Source of the DNA: Companilactobacillus sp.
GTDB lineage: Bacteria; Bacillota; Bacilli; Lactobacillales; Lactobacillaceae
Direction: 5' to 3'
Length of the DNA stretch: 64,000 bases
Assembly: GCF_022484265.1 (NCBI RefSeq)
Contig: NZ_JAKVLR010000001.1
Location: 1,488,001-1,552,000, forward strand
The stretch's first letter is position 1. The number at the start of each line of letters is the position of its first letter. This document shows, one piece after another, positions 1 to 7,638 of the stretch. The position numbers were made by a program, and so were the translations under genes. The notes beneath the pieces are model-generated. The model searched no databases and was not told the DNA's origin. It was given only the letters and a program-made list of their open reading frames with translations.

Positions 1-397
1 CTTCTTTGGTCAATAACTCTGATAGCACTATCAAGGCGACTTCTTTGTTATCTACCAAAAATTGATAACGGTTGTGGACGACGAACTTTATTAAGTCCTC
101 TAGATTAGCCTTTTTATTTTCCAATTCATTTTTGAACTCAACTACGTAAAGCGGAACAATGTTTTCCATTATTGGAGTGATGATAAATTTTAAGAGATCA
201 TCTTTGGTCTTGAAATATTTAAAAATCGTGGCCTGACTCATGCCGGATTCTGTGGCGATTTCTTGCGTTGATGTGCCTTCAAAACCTTTTTCAGAGAAAA
301 GCTTCAGTCCAGCCATAATAACTTTTTTCTTACCTTTGGGCATATCGGCTTGATCGACCCAGGCTTTAAAGTCGTTTGCCATTAATTCTTCTGTCAT
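1..397 (-). CDS. TetR/AcrR family transcriptional regulator (3' end outside window)
   Basis: Reading the minus strand from an ATG at 397 gives an open frame that leaves the window with no stop after 132 codons. The N-terminal part carries a typical TetR helix-turn-helix: a GLKLFSEKGFEGTSTQEIA helix pair followed by SGMSQATIFKYFKTKDDLL, at about residues 30-68. The start lies 15 bp beyond the stop of the ABC permease, so it is the last gene of the ATPase-permease-regulator operon. TetR repressors encoded beside exporters normally bind their own promoter, and a fitting palindrome lies in front of the operon (2277-2296). The ligand-binding domain is mostly missing from the window. Confidence 0.9.
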   Translation of the reverse strand, partial: MTEELMANDFKAWVDQADMPKGKKKVIMAGLKLFSEKGFEGTSTQEIATESGMSQATIFKYFKTKDDLLKFIITPIMENIVPLYVVEFKNELENKKANLEDLIKFVVHNRYQFLVDNKEVALIVLSELLTKE

Positions 398-412
398 GAG
401 ATCAGATCCTTT

Positions 413-1525
413 CTACACTTTGCGATAGCGTCTTAGTCCGCGGATGTTGGCCATGGTCAAAATCACTAAAAATAGCAACAAGACTAAAATTGGATTCATG
501 ACTTGCCAAAGATTTTTACCACTCATCACAATGTCGCTGGTTGCTTCTCCGGAATACTTCAGTGGCAAGATGTAGGCGATGTATTGGACCCAATGTGCCA
601 TTGTATCTAGTGGAATGATTCCTGAGAAAAAGACTTGTGGAATAATTACAAGCGGAATGAATTGCATCATTTGGAATTCTGACTTGGCAAAGGTCGACAT
701 CAAAATACCAAATGCTAAAGCTACAAAGGCTAGTATTACATTAACTATCACAATATTCAAAATATTTCCGACCACTTCGACTTGCAGAACGTAAATCGTG
801 AACAAGACGATCAATAAAGTTTGAAAAATAGCGAGAAATCCATAAGAGATCATGTATCCAAACACGATTTCTGACCTTCTGACTGGCGTTGCTAATAGTC
901 GTCCTAAAGTTCCGGAAGTTCTTTCGTTCAACAAGGCCATTCCTGAAATCAAGAAGACGAAGAAGAACACAAAGAATCCCATTAAGATCGGCAACATCTT
1001 GTCAAAAAAGTTAGTGTCCTTATTGCCGTAAACATAGCTGTTGTGAATCTTGGTCTTGGTCCGCTTTTGCTGAGGCTGATTGGCCTGTGCCTGAGCTGGC
1101 ATTTGTGACTGAATCTTCGTCAACGTAGTTTTCAGCTCCTGCATGTTGTTGATCATAACTGATGTATTCAAAGCAGCCTTAGTTGCAGCCGTTTTTGAAG
1201 GATCAGTGTTGGCGTATGTCACATGAAAGCCGTCACTCTTTGACTGGATGATCCCATCGACTTTTTCAGACTTCAGAGCTTTCTTGGCCTTGGCCTGACT
1301 GGAATAATTGTGCGTATCAATGTGCGACATCTTGTCGATCTGCTTGACCAAACTTGACTGAACGTTGACCGTTGCTAGGTTGACGTTGGTCGTCGTGTTG
1401 GCGGTAAAAACTAATTTCATCAAAGTTAAAATCAAAATCGGTGCCAGAAACATCAATGCTAAAGTTCTCTTATCTCTTAAGAGTTCTAATGTCACTCTTT
1501 TAGCTATGGCTAACGTTCTTCTCAT
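413..1525 (-). CDS. ABC-2 type exporter, permease subunit
   Basis: A 370-residue ABC-2 membrane subunit. It has one membrane segment near residues 20-40, a large extracytoplasmic domain of about 130 residues, and five membrane segments in the C-terminal half. A GTLGRLLATPVRRSEIVFG segment in the second half is the conserved cytoplasmic loop of ABC-2 permeases. A GTG six bases upstream (1531) is in frame, but the ribosome binding site GGTGGAG sits only 1 nt from it and 7 nt from the ATG at 1525, so ATG is preferred. It overlaps the ATPase gene by 26 bp, which suggests translational coupling. The substrate is unknown; drug, peptide or lipid export is usual for DrrB/NatB-like proteins. Confidence 0.9.
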   Translation of the reverse strand: MRRTLAIAKRVTLELLRDKRTLALMFLAPILILTLMKLVFTANTTTNVNLATVNVQSSLVKQIDKMSHIDTHNYSSQAKAKKALKSEKVDGIIQSKSDGFHVTYANTDPSKTAATKAALNTSVMINNMQELKTTLTKIQSQMPAQAQANQPQQKRTKTKIHNSYVYGNKDTNFFDKMLPILMGFFVFFFVFLISGMALLNERTSGTLGRLLATPVRRSEIVFGYMISYGFLAIFQTLLIVLFTIYVLQVEVVGNILNIVIVNVILAFVALAFGILMSTFAKSEFQMMQFIPLVIIPQVFFSGIIPLDTMAHWVQYIAYILPLKYSGEATSDIVMSGKNLWQVMNPILVLLLFLVILTMANIRGLRRYRKV

Positions 1526-2243
1526 TTTCACTCTCCACCTTTAAAAAGACATTTTCAATCGTATCTTCGTGATAACGTTCTTTTAATATTGCTGGCTTGT
1601 CATAAGCTTGCATTTTGCCACCAATCAACATGGCTACATCATCGACTAATTCGGCTTCGTCCATAACGTGAGTCGTAACTAAAATAGTCTTCCCCTGATC
1701 TCGCAAGCGATGCAACTCAGCCCAGATTTTTTTCCGTAAGGCTGGGTCAACTCCGACAGTCGGCTCATCCAAAATCAATAAATCAGCATTTCCAAGCATG
1801 GAAATTGCTAACGATAAACGTCGCTTCATCCCTCCAGAATAACCGCTGGTACGTTTATCCAAGTCGTTAGTTAATTCAACCACTTTAGCCACGTGTTCAA
1901 TTTGTCTTTGGGCATCAGCTGGTTCAATCCCTTTCATGTCGGCAAAAAATTTTAAATTCTCTCGACCAGAAAGTTGCTCGTATAAAGCATCTGTCTGTGC
2001 CATATAGCCGATTCGACTCAACAATTTACGATTAGGCATTGTCTCGCCAAAAATCGTCGCTGTTCCAGATTGTGGCGTTTCCATACCCAATAGCACGTTG
2101 ATTACGGTTGACTTACCTGCTCCAGATGGTCCGATCAATCCAACGATGATGCCAGCCGGGATATCAAAATCGATCTTGTTTAAAACTACTTGGTCGCCAA
2201 AAGTTTTCACGATCTGCTTCATTGATACTAATGGTTGCTCCAT
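1500..2243 (-). CDS. ABC-2 type exporter, ATP-binding subunit
   Basis: A complete ABC ATPase of 247 residues. It has Walker A GPSGAGKST, signature SGGMKRRLSLA, Walker B LLILDEPTVGVDP, and an H-loop in VTTHVMDEAE. The DrrA/CcmA-like length and the following ABC-2 permease indicate an exporter. An upstream ATG (2264) would add seven residues, but AGAGG stands 8 nt before the ATG at 2243, so that start was chosen. It is the first gene of a three-gene minus-strand operon with the permease and a TetR regulator, behind a strong promoter at 2308-2336. Confidence 0.93.
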   Translation of the reverse strand: MEQPLVSMKQIVKTFGDQVVLNKIDFDIPAGIIVGLIGPSGAGKSTVINVLLGMETPQSGTATIFGETMPNRKLLSRIGYMAQTDALYEQLSGRENLKFFADMKGIEPADAQRQIEHVAKVVELTNDLDKRTSGYSGGMKRRLSLAISMLGNADLLILDEPTVGVDPALRKKIWAELHRLRDQGKTILVTTHVMDEAELVDDVAMLIGGKMQAYDKPAILKERYHEDTIENVFLKVESENEKNVSHS

Positions 2244-2275
2244 GATCAATACCTCTAATTTCATGAATTTTATTA

Positions 2276-2329
2276 GGTGAGTAAATAGTTACTTACTTAT
2301 TGACTAGAGTATATGAGCATTTACTCACC
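2276..2329. promoter_or_regulatory. TetR-type operator palindromes
   Basis: GTGAGTAA-ATAG-TTACTTAC (2277-2296) is a 20-bp dyad with 7 of 8 matching arm positions. The half-site TTACTCAC recurs at 2321-2328 inside the promoter spacer, so an 11-bp inverted repeat GGTGAGTAAAT/ATTTACTCACC spans 2276-2286 and 2319-2329. Placement between -10 and gene, and again within the -35/-10 spacer, is typical of autorepression. I infer binding by the operon's own TetR protein. Confidence 0.7.
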
Positions 2330-2336
2330 TTGTCAA
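2308..2336 (-). promoter_or_regulatory. Sigma-A promoter of the TetR/ABC exporter operon
   Basis: On the minus strand a perfect -35 TTGACA (2331-2336) is followed by a 17-bp spacer and -10 TATACT (2308-2313). The next gene is the ABC ATPase. Operator half-sites overlap the spacer. Confidence 0.8.
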
Positions 2337-2337
2337 C

Positions 2338-2373
2338 AAAAAAACATCATCTTGAAATTTATCAAGATGATGC
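2338..2373 (-). terminator. Rho-independent terminator of the SLAP protein gene
   Basis: CATCATCTTGA (2345-2355) pairs with TCAAGATGATG (2362-2372). On the minus strand seven T follow. It lies 20 bp past the stop of the SLAP gene and separates it from the exporter promoter. Confidence 0.85.
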
Positions 2374-2391
2374 TTTTTATAATGACTTATA

Positions 2392-3189
2392 TTAACGAGT
2401 TGAAAGTGTTGCACCTGTTGCTAATTGGACCCACTCGTCAGTTGAAACGCGGTAGTAAGTATTTCCACTAGCATCTTTAGCTGACTTATCAGTATACCAA
2501 TCAGTTGCTCCAGCTAATCCACGATTAGATTTTTTACCAGCTAAACTGATCAATGAATAAATGTGACTGCTTGGACCATCTAAAGTAATCTCATTGTAGC
2601 CTTTCAAATCTGTGACATCAGTCAATCCAGAAGTCGGAGTTGTTGGTGTAGTTGGCGTCGTAGTACTGTCGTCAGATACCTTAGTATTATTAGTATATGT
2701 GAGTTTCTTAGTTGTTAAAACGTTGTCGCCATTTTTAACTGTAACGGTAAATGAGAACTTGTTTCCATTTCCCTTGTTATAAGCTTTTTGCATATCAGCT
2801 TTAACGTTTGTACCAGAAACGTAGATCTTTAACTTTTGAGCACCAGAATTGGCCATAGCTGAGGTAGCAGCATCGTCCATGCCACTGTTGATGCTGACGA
2901 TTTCGCTAGAAAATTGAACTGGTGAAAGTCCCAATCCACTTTCAGTTAAACCAGCAACGCCTTGGAATTCAGCCGTAATAGGCATTGGGTTGCTTTCATC
3001 ATAAGTTTGATTCTTTAATCCATTCACAGCAGAAACAACATTGGCGTTGGCTTCAGCTGACACAGTTGGATTTGAGAAGATGTCGCTGATCAGACCAGCC
3101 TGAGCAGTTTCAGTAGTCAAGCCAGCTGTGATTGGAGCAACTGCCAAAAGTGCTACAGCAGTGATTCCAACAAATTTGATTTTTTTCAT
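2392..3189 (-). CDS. Secreted SLAP-domain surface protein
   Basis: A 265-residue exported protein. The signal peptide is MKKIKFVGITAVALL-to-AQA, with cleavage expected near residue 31. The middle region of about 130 residues has no recognised domain, followed by a Thr/Pro-rich linker (TPTTPTT). The C-terminal 60 residues form one SLAP module (SNRGLAGATDWYTDK, YYRVSTDEWV), which in lactobacilli attaches proteins non-covalently to the wall. GGAGGG stands 7 nt before the ATG at 3189, whereas the upstream MYM start is only 1 nt from it, so the shorter form is chosen. It is monocistronic with its own terminator. The same C-terminal signature recurs in the genes at 8042 and 9565. Confidence 0.85.
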   Translation of the reverse strand: MKKIKFVGITAVALLAVAPITAGLTTETAQAGLISDIFSNPTVSAEANANVVSAVNGLKNQTYDESNPMPITAEFQGVAGLTESGLGLSPVQFSSEIVSINSGMDDAATSAMANSGAQKLKIYVSGTNVKADMQKAYNKGNGNKFSFTVTVKNGDNVLTTKKLTYTNNTKVSDDSTTTPTTPTTPTSGLTDVTDLKGYNEITLDGPSSHIYSLISLAGKKSNRGLAGATDWYTDKSAKDASGNTYYRVSTDEWVQLATGATLSTR

Positions 3190-3310
3190 ATACATACCCT
3201 CCAGAAGTATCCTCAATACATTCACCCTTTAGAATATGCGATATTTTATATTTTTACAACGAGATTGAGGCATTTAATTATGTCGAATTTGATATTGTTA
3301 TTAAAAAAAG

Positions 3311-3325
3311 TTTCAATATATGAAA
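3311..3325. promoter_or_regulatory. Short dyad, possible IclR-type operator
   Basis: TTTCA-ATATA-TGAAA is a 5-bp-arm inverted repeat in the 197-bp divergent region between the SLAP gene and the IclR regulator. IclR proteins often bind similar AT-centred palindromes near their own gene. The assignment is a guess from position. Confidence 0.3.
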
Positions 3326-3386
3326 TTTTACAGATAATTTTGGCAACTATTACAAAAACAATTACCTTACAGATAGAAGGAAGAAT

Positions 3387-4121
3387 ATGACTGACTCATC
3401 ATCTACATTGCGAAATGGTTTAAGAATCTTAGATTTGTTAGAAAAAACTAGTGGTTTATCTTTGACCGCTATCTCAAAACAATTGGGCATCAATAAAAGC
3501 ACCGCTTATCGATTGCTAGCGACTTTGATCGAGGAACATCGCGTGAAAAAAATTCAACTACGCTATTCGTTAGTTCATGCTGATTTTCACAGTCGATTAG
3601 AACAATCATCGTCACTGAATCCAATCTCGATCCCAGTATCTAACAAAATTTTGGACAAATTCGATACGACTGCCTTTATTGGTATCCTCGACAAAAGTAA
3701 TGTTGTGATCACGCAAGTATTTCCTAAAGATTCTGGATTTTCGGAATTTAGAGTCCTTGGAAACGTTACTACAGTCCATCTGAGTGCCTTGGGCAAAGCT
3801 ATTGTCGCTTTTTTACCCAAGGATTCTCAACACAAGATCCTTAACGATTTAAGTTTTACTGTGGGTACGAAATATACGCTGGACGACCAAAATATTTTTC
3901 AACGAAACTTAGATGTCATTAAGAATACTGGTTTCGCTTTGGATGATGAAGAAAGCAGTCTGGGAATTCGTTGTTTGGCTGTGCCAATTTTTAGAGACGA
4001 TCAAGTTATCGCTTCATTTGGTCTATCAGGAACTTTTCAAAGCTTGCCACGGACCAAATTACAGAAAATCGCCAAACAATTGGCTAAAAGCAGTCAAGAG
4101 ATCACTAACGAATTCTTCTAA
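3387..4121 (+). CDS. IclR family transcriptional regulator
   Basis: A 244-residue protein with the two-domain IclR layout. The N-terminal winged helix (LRNGLRILDLLEKTSGLSL, then LGINKSTAYRLLATL, residues 8-50) precedes a GAF-like effector domain. That domain holds the family signatures VHLSALGKAIVAFLP and GFALDDEESSLGIRCLAVPI (residues 132-215). AGAAGGAAG precedes the ATG. The SDR gene begins 27 bp after the stop with a single terminator behind both, so the regulator probably controls this pair. The effector cannot be read from the sequence. Confidence 0.92.
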   Translation: MTDSSSTLRNGLRILDLLEKTSGLSLTAISKQLGINKSTAYRLLATLIEEHRVKKIQLRYSLVHADFHSRLEQSSSLNPISIPVSNKILDKFDTTAFIGILDKSNVVITQVFPKDSGFSEFRVLGNVTTVHLSALGKAIVAFLPKDSQHKILNDLSFTVGTKYTLDDQNIFQRNLDVIKNTGFALDDEESSLGIRCLAVPIFRDDQVIASFGLSGTFQSLPRTKLQKIAKQLAKSSQEITNEFF

Positions 4122-4148
4122 ACTTCCGAATCTGAAGGGAGAATCATC

Positions 4149-4904
4149 ATGAAAACTGTTGTAATTACTGGAGCTGCATCGGGAATGGGATTAGCTGCTA
4201 CCAAAATATTCCTCGAGCACAATTGGAATGTCGCTATGGCTGACTATAATCAAGAACAAGGACAACAAAAGGCTGATGAATTAGCTAAAAAATATTCGAC
4301 AGAACAAGTTAAATTTTTTCAAACTGACGTTTCCGATGAAAAATCAGTTGAGAAATTAGCCAAATCCGTTGCTGATAATTTTGACTATGCCGATGCGCTA
4401 CTAAACAATGCTGGGGTATTCACAGGTGGAATGCTGCATGAAGTAAAGACCGCCGATTGGGATCGGATCATGAACATCGATGTAAAATCAATCTACTTGA
4501 TGGCCAAATACTTCGTGCCATCAATGATTGAGAGAAAATCTGGCGTTATCGTCAATACTGCCTCTGTTTCAGGGCTCATGGGCGACTACAACATGGCTGC
4601 TTATAATGCTGCCAAAGGTGCTGTCGTCAATTTAGTCAGATCAATGGCACTTGATTATGGTCAATATGGAATTCGAGTTAACAACGTTAATCCTGGACCA
4701 ACTAATACACCAATGTTCCAGCAAAATCCTCAATCGGTTATCGATGAATTTGTTGAAGCAAGTCCGATGAAGAAACTAGTTGAACCAGAAGACGTTGCAA
4801 AGACAATGTACTTTTTGACAACCGATGGCGCCAAATCAATCACCGGTCAAAACATTCCAGTTACCGCAGGATTTGGAGTTTGGAGTAGCCAGCCAAAGCA
4901 ATAA
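4149..4904 (+). CDS. SDR family NAD(P)-dependent oxidoreductase
   Basis: A classical short-chain dehydrogenase of 251 residues. It has cofactor motif TGAASGMG (7-14), NNAG near residue 90, catalytic Ser in NTASVSG, YNAAKG as the YxxxK pair near 154-158, and PGPTNTPMF after it. An Asp at the end of strand 2 (MADYN) suggests NAD preference. GAAGGGAG precedes the ATG. It is co-directional with the IclR gene and ends at a strong terminator. SDRs of this group are usually annotated as 3-oxoacyl-ACP or sugar-alcohol dehydrogenases; the substrate is not evident. Confidence 0.9.
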   Translation: MKTVVITGAASGMGLAATKIFLEHNWNVAMADYNQEQGQQKADELAKKYSTEQVKFFQTDVSDEKSVEKLAKSVADNFDYADALLNNAGVFTGGMLHEVKTADWDRIMNIDVKSIYLMAKYFVPSMIERKSGVIVNTASVSGLMGDYNMAAYNAAKGAVVNLVRSMALDYGQYGIRVNNVNPGPTNTPMFQQNPQSVIDEFVEASPMKKLVEPEDVAKTMYFLTTDGAKSITGQNIPVTAGFGVWSSQPKQ

Positions 4905-4920
4905 AAAATCTTAGAATAGA

Positions 4921-4960
4921 AAAAGAGTTAGGAAATCGACAGGATTTCCTAACTCTTTTT
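4921..4960 (+). terminator. Rho-independent terminator of the IclR-SDR pair
   Basis: Arms of 17 nt, 4921-4937 and 4943-4959, pair perfectly around GACAG. The right arm ends in a T run and the left arm begins with A, so it can act in both directions. Confidence 0.88.
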
Positions 4961-4984
4961 GGATTGAAACTATGATTAAGGTTA

Positions 4985-5062
4985 ATGGAACGTACGTCTC
5001 CCTCTGGTCGCGTACGCCACCGTTGGAAGTGTTGGCTACGCCAACGAACAACCAAGGTTGCC
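4985..5062 (-). repeat. Dispersed intergenic repeat, copy 1
   Basis: On the minus strand these 78 bases align with 13715-13790. Both read GGCA-CCTTG-TTGTTCGTTGGCG, then AGCCAAC, a variable middle, and end in GACGTACGTTCCAT. GTTGGC-GTA-GCCAAC is a 6-bp-arm hairpin kept in both copies. The repeat is GC-richer than its surroundings and lies between the SDR terminator and guaB. It has no coding capacity of its own. Confidence 0.75.
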
Positions 5063-5087
5063 ACTCTCTTTTTTGAAACTAGTTACA

Positions 5088-5179
5088 AACAACAGCTTCT
5101 TCCGCTTGCTACGGATATGGCTGATTGCACAAATCGCAATAAGTCATATCCTAGGCAATGCTCGGAAGCTCCCGTTGTT
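5088..5179. repeat. Long imperfect hairpin between the repeat and guaB
   Basis: Four nested arm pairs can be read from outside in: AACAAC/GTTGTT (5088-5093, 5174-5179), CTTCCG/CGGAAG, GGATATG/CATATCC, and ATTGC/GCAAT. Together they form one stem of about 90 nt with small bulges. It lies just past the guaB stop, so it would sit in the guaB 3' untranslated region, or it is part of the adjacent repeat element. No T run follows directly, so a terminator role is doubtful. Confidence 0.6.
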
Positions 5180-5192
5180 TTCCACACTCTCT

Positions 5193-6671
5193 CTATTTTG
5201 TTGAATAGTTTGGTGCTTCCTTAGTGATTGTTACGTCATGTGGATGTGATTCTCTTAGTCCGGCGTTTGAGATTTGGATGAATTGTGCGTCTTGCAATTG
5301 CTTCAAGTCGGCTGCTCCAACGTATCCCATTCCTGAACGTAGTCCACCTAATAGTTGATAAATCACGTCGCCAACTGCGCCTTTGGCAGCTACTCGACCT
5401 TCAATACCTTCTGGAACTAACTTGTTAGCTTCGTTAACTCCACTTTGGAAGTATCTGTCGGATGAACCGTGTGACATGGCGGCTAAACTACCCATTCCAC
5501 GGTAAGTCTTGAATCGACGTCCTTGATAAATTTCAAATTCACCAGGTGCTTCATCAGTACCGGCTAACATTGAACCTAGCATAACGGCATTTCCACCACC
5601 TGCTAGAGCTTTAACGATATCACCTGAGTACTTGATACCACCATCGGCGATAATTGTCTTGTTGTATTCATGAGCCACGCTTGCAGCATCATAAACGGCT
5701 GTCAATTGAGGAACACCGACACCGGCAACGATTCTTGTGGTACAAATCGATCCAGGTCCGATACCAACTTTAACAACATCAACACCAGCATCATAAAGTG
5801 CCTTGGTACCTTCTGCTGTAGCAACGTTTCCGGCAATCAATGTTGCATCTGGGAATTCGTCACGAATTTGAGAAATCTTACGTAATACACCTGCTGAATG
5901 TCCGTGAGCTGTATCGATAACAATTGCATCTGCACCAGCATCAAGCAAAGCACTGGCACGTTCAAAAGTATCGCTAGTTACACCTACTGCGGCAGCAACG
6001 AGTAATCTTCCATATTGATCTTTAGCGGCATTGGGGAATTCTTTAACTTTTTCAATATCTTTGATTGTTACTAATCCACCTAGACGACCTTGGCCATCAA
6101 TGAGTGGTAATTTTTCAATCTTGTGTTCTTGCAAGATCTTGGCTGCATCTGTCAACGATGTACCAACTGGAGCTGTGATCAAGTTCTCACGTGTCATAAC
6201 TGAATCGATCTTAACTGAATAGTCGTTGATAAAACGTAGATCACGGTTAGTGATGATACCAACTAGTTTCAACTCGTCTGTGTTTGAAACGATTGGAACG
6301 CCACTGATGCGATAAGTTCTCATTAAGTCTTCAGCTGCACTGACTGGTGCATCAACTGTTAGATAAATTGGATCGATGATAACGCCATTTTCTGAACGCT
6401 TTACCTTCAAAACTTCATCTGCTTGTTGTTCGATGCTCATATTCTTATGGATAACACCAAGACCACCTTGGCGAGCCATAGCAATTGCCATTGGTGCTTC
6501 GGTAACTGTATCCATACTTGCACTTAAAATAGGTGTGTTCAATTTAATGTTTTTAGCCAATTGAACTGATAGATCAACGTCATTTGGTAGCACGCTACTT
6601 GCTGCAGGTACCAATAAAACATCATCAAACGTAAAACCTTTTTTATCAAATTTTGTATCCCATGCCGACAT
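5193..6671 (-). CDS. guaB: Inosine-5'-monophosphate dehydrogenase
   Basis: Converts IMP to XMP with NAD, the committed step to guanine nucleotides in the cytoplasm. The 492-residue frame has the expected order: a barrel start KGFTFDDVLLVPA, two CBS domains at about 95-210, the active-site loop GIGPGSICTTRIVAGVGVPQ with the catalytic Cys, the phosphate-binding DGGIKYSGD, and the flap YRGMGSLAAM. The length is normal. AGGAGG stands before the ATG. The gene is monocistronic; a promoter is visible at 6726-6754, and no purine riboswitch was seen in the 150-bp leader region. One of the most secure calls in the window. Confidence 0.98.
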   Translation of the reverse strand: MSAWDTKFDKKGFTFDDVLLVPAASSVLPNDVDLSVQLAKNIKLNTPILSASMDTVTEAPMAIAMARQGGLGVIHKNMSIEQQADEVLKVKRSENGVIIDPIYLTVDAPVSAAEDLMRTYRISGVPIVSNTDELKLVGIITNRDLRFINDYSVKIDSVMTRENLITAPVGTSLTDAAKILQEHKIEKLPLIDGQGRLGGLVTIKDIEKVKEFPNAAKDQYGRLLVAAAVGVTSDTFERASALLDAGADAIVIDTAHGHSAGVLRKISQIRDEFPDATLIAGNVATAEGTKALYDAGVDVVKVGIGPGSICTTRIVAGVGVPQLTAVYDAASVAHEYNKTIIADGGIKYSGDIVKALAGGGNAVMLGSMLAGTDEAPGEFEIYQGRRFKTYRGMGSLAAMSHGSSDRYFQSGVNEANKLVPEGIEGRVAAKGAVGDVIYQLLGGLRSGMGYVGAADLKQLQDAQFIQISNAGLRESHPHDVTITKEAPNYSTK

Positions 6672-6725
6672 GTAAGAAATCCTCCTATAATATTATTGCC
6701 CGTTATCCGGGTAAAATTTATAGTC

Positions 6726-6754
6726 ATGTTAGCTGATTTTCCGAAGGTAGTCAA
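6726..6754 (-). promoter_or_regulatory. Probable guaB promoter
   Basis: Minus strand TTGACT (6749-6754), 17-bp spacer, TAACAT (6726-6731), with an alternative TATAAA slightly downstream. A small hairpin CCCG-GATAA-CGGG lies in the leader before the ribosome binding site. Confidence 0.55.
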
Positions 6755-6839
6755 TTGATTTGTCGAATGAAAACGTTACAATGCCGAATTTATTTTTTCA
6801 TACGATTTTATTGTATTTTTTACCATCGACCTGATTTGA

Positions 6840-6868
6840 TTGCCGACCTTGAAAAAATAGATTAAAAT
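6840..6868 (+). promoter_or_regulatory. Probable promoter of the SMR gene pair
   Basis: TTGCCG (6840-6845), 17-bp spacer, TAAAAT (6863-6868). Transcription would begin near 6875, placing the GC-rich hairpin at 6885-6909 almost at the 5' end of the mRNA. Confidence 0.45.
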
Positions 6869-6884
6869 AATCTACAGACTATGC

Positions 6885-6913
6885 GGCAAACCGACTAAGG
6901 CGGTTTGCCTTTT
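6885..6913 (+). terminator. Hairpin with T run in the SMR leader (possible attenuator)
   Basis: GGCAAACCG (6885-6893) pairs perfectly with CGGTTTGCC (6901-6909) around ACTAAGG and is followed by TTTT and then CATTTT. It has the form of an intrinsic terminator but lies between a likely promoter and the first SMR gene. I looked for guanidine-I, -II and -III riboswitch signatures, because SMR pairs are often under them, and found none. Confidence 0.6.
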
Positions 6914-6930
6914 CATTTTGAGGTGAGCGT

Positions 6931-7266
6931 ATGAGAAGAAGTTGGCTAGAAATTTTACTCGGAGCCGTTTTGGAAGTCGTTTGGGTCTCAGCAATGAAAC
7001 ACATACATTCCGTAATAGGAACATTAATTATCGTGGCAATCATCATCTTGAGTTTCTATTTGATGATCGATGCCAGCAAGAACATCCCCGCCGGAACTAC
7101 CTATGCGGTTTACGTTGGTTTAGGATCATTATTTGTCGTGGTCGCTGGAGTTCTGATTTTTCACGAAGCTTTCAGTTGGGTCAAATTGATTTTCGTCGTC
7201 CTCTTGACCATCGGTGTCATCGGATTGAAGCTCGTCACCGACTATGAAGAAAAGAGGGCTCACTGA
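6931..7266 (+). CDS. SMR family efflux protein, first subunit of a pair
   Basis: A 111-residue small multidrug resistance protein with four membrane helices. The essential helix-1 glutamate lies in GAVLEVVWVSAMKH (residue 16), followed by IPAGTTYAVYVGLGSLFVV in helix 3 and the terminal helix GVIGLKLVTD. Of the two partners it is closer to the SugE/Gdx type. Its stop overlaps the start of the next gene (TGATG), as in YkkCD/EbrAB-like heterodimers, so the two probably form one antiparallel transporter. GAGGTG precedes the ATG. The substrate may be guanidinium or a cationic compound; this is inferred from the family. Confidence 0.9.
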   Translation: MRRSWLEILLGAVLEVVWVSAMKHIHSVIGTLIIVAIIILSFYLMIDASKNIPAGTTYAVYVGLGSLFVVVAGVLIFHEAFSWVKLIFVVLLTIGVIGLKLVTDYEEKRAH

Positions 7267-7580
7267 TGGATTGGATATTTTTGATCTTAGCCGGTTTAGG
7301 TGAAATGTCCGGCGTGACTTTCTTAGGGTTTTACACCGAAAAAAAGAATCGTCACGCTATCGTGGCGATGGTATTGTCATTCGTCCTCAGCCTGGGATTC
7401 TTATACATCGCCTTGCAAACCATCCCGATGTCGATTGGATATTCAATTTGGACTGGGATCGGTGCTGCCGGTGGTGCCATCATGAATATGTGGTTATTTG
7501 ATGAACCAAGAAGTTGGGTCCGCGTTCTTTTCATCTTCTTGATAATCTTTGCCGTGGTCGGATTGAAGTTCGCAGGATAA
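7266..7580 (+). CDS. SMR family efflux protein, second subunit of a pair
   Basis: A 104-residue SMR protein with four helices. The helix-1 glutamate lies in LAGLGEMSGV (residue 13), and SIGYSIWTGIGAAGGAIMNMW forms helix 3. Translation is coupled to the first subunit by a one-base overlap. A Lys/Arg-containing loop EKKNRHA follows helix 1, as is usual for the partner that fixes topology. An AU-rich UUCG hairpin terminator follows 32 bp after the stop. Confidence 0.9.
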   Translation: MDWIFLILAGLGEMSGVTFLGFYTEKKNRHAIVAMVLSFVLSLGFLYIALQTIPMSIGYSIWTGIGAAGGAIMNMWLFDEPRSWVRVLFIFLIIFAVVGLKFAG

Positions 7581-7612
7581 CTATACTTGTAAAAAATATT
7601 AGAGATATCAAT

Positions 7613-7638
7613 ATAAATAATTCGTTATTTATTTTTTT
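7613..7638 (+). terminator. Terminator of the SMR pair
   Basis: ATAAATAA-TTCG-TTATTTAT followed by TTTTTT. The stem is all A-T but capped by a stable UUCG tetraloop. Confidence 0.6.

Noticed and set aside
4861..5224. Overlapping open frames on both strands over the repeat (67 and 79 codons)
   Set aside because: They cover the repeat and the long hairpin, lack ribosome binding sites, and resemble only the frames over repeat copy 2. The similarity is at the DNA level.
6755..6790. cre-like TGAAAACGTTACA upstream of guaB
   Set aside because: It is one base shorter than the CcpA consensus between the half-sites, and guaB is not a usual CcpA target.
6672..6790. Purine riboswitch or PurBox before guaB
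   Set aside because: The conserved junction sequences of the purine aptamer and the PurR box are not present; only a 4-bp hairpin is seen.
6869..6930. Guanidine riboswitch in the SMR leader
   Set aside because: No ACGR tandem loops (guanidine-II), no guanidine-I conserved core and no guanidine-III pseudoknot sequence; only a simple hairpin with T run.
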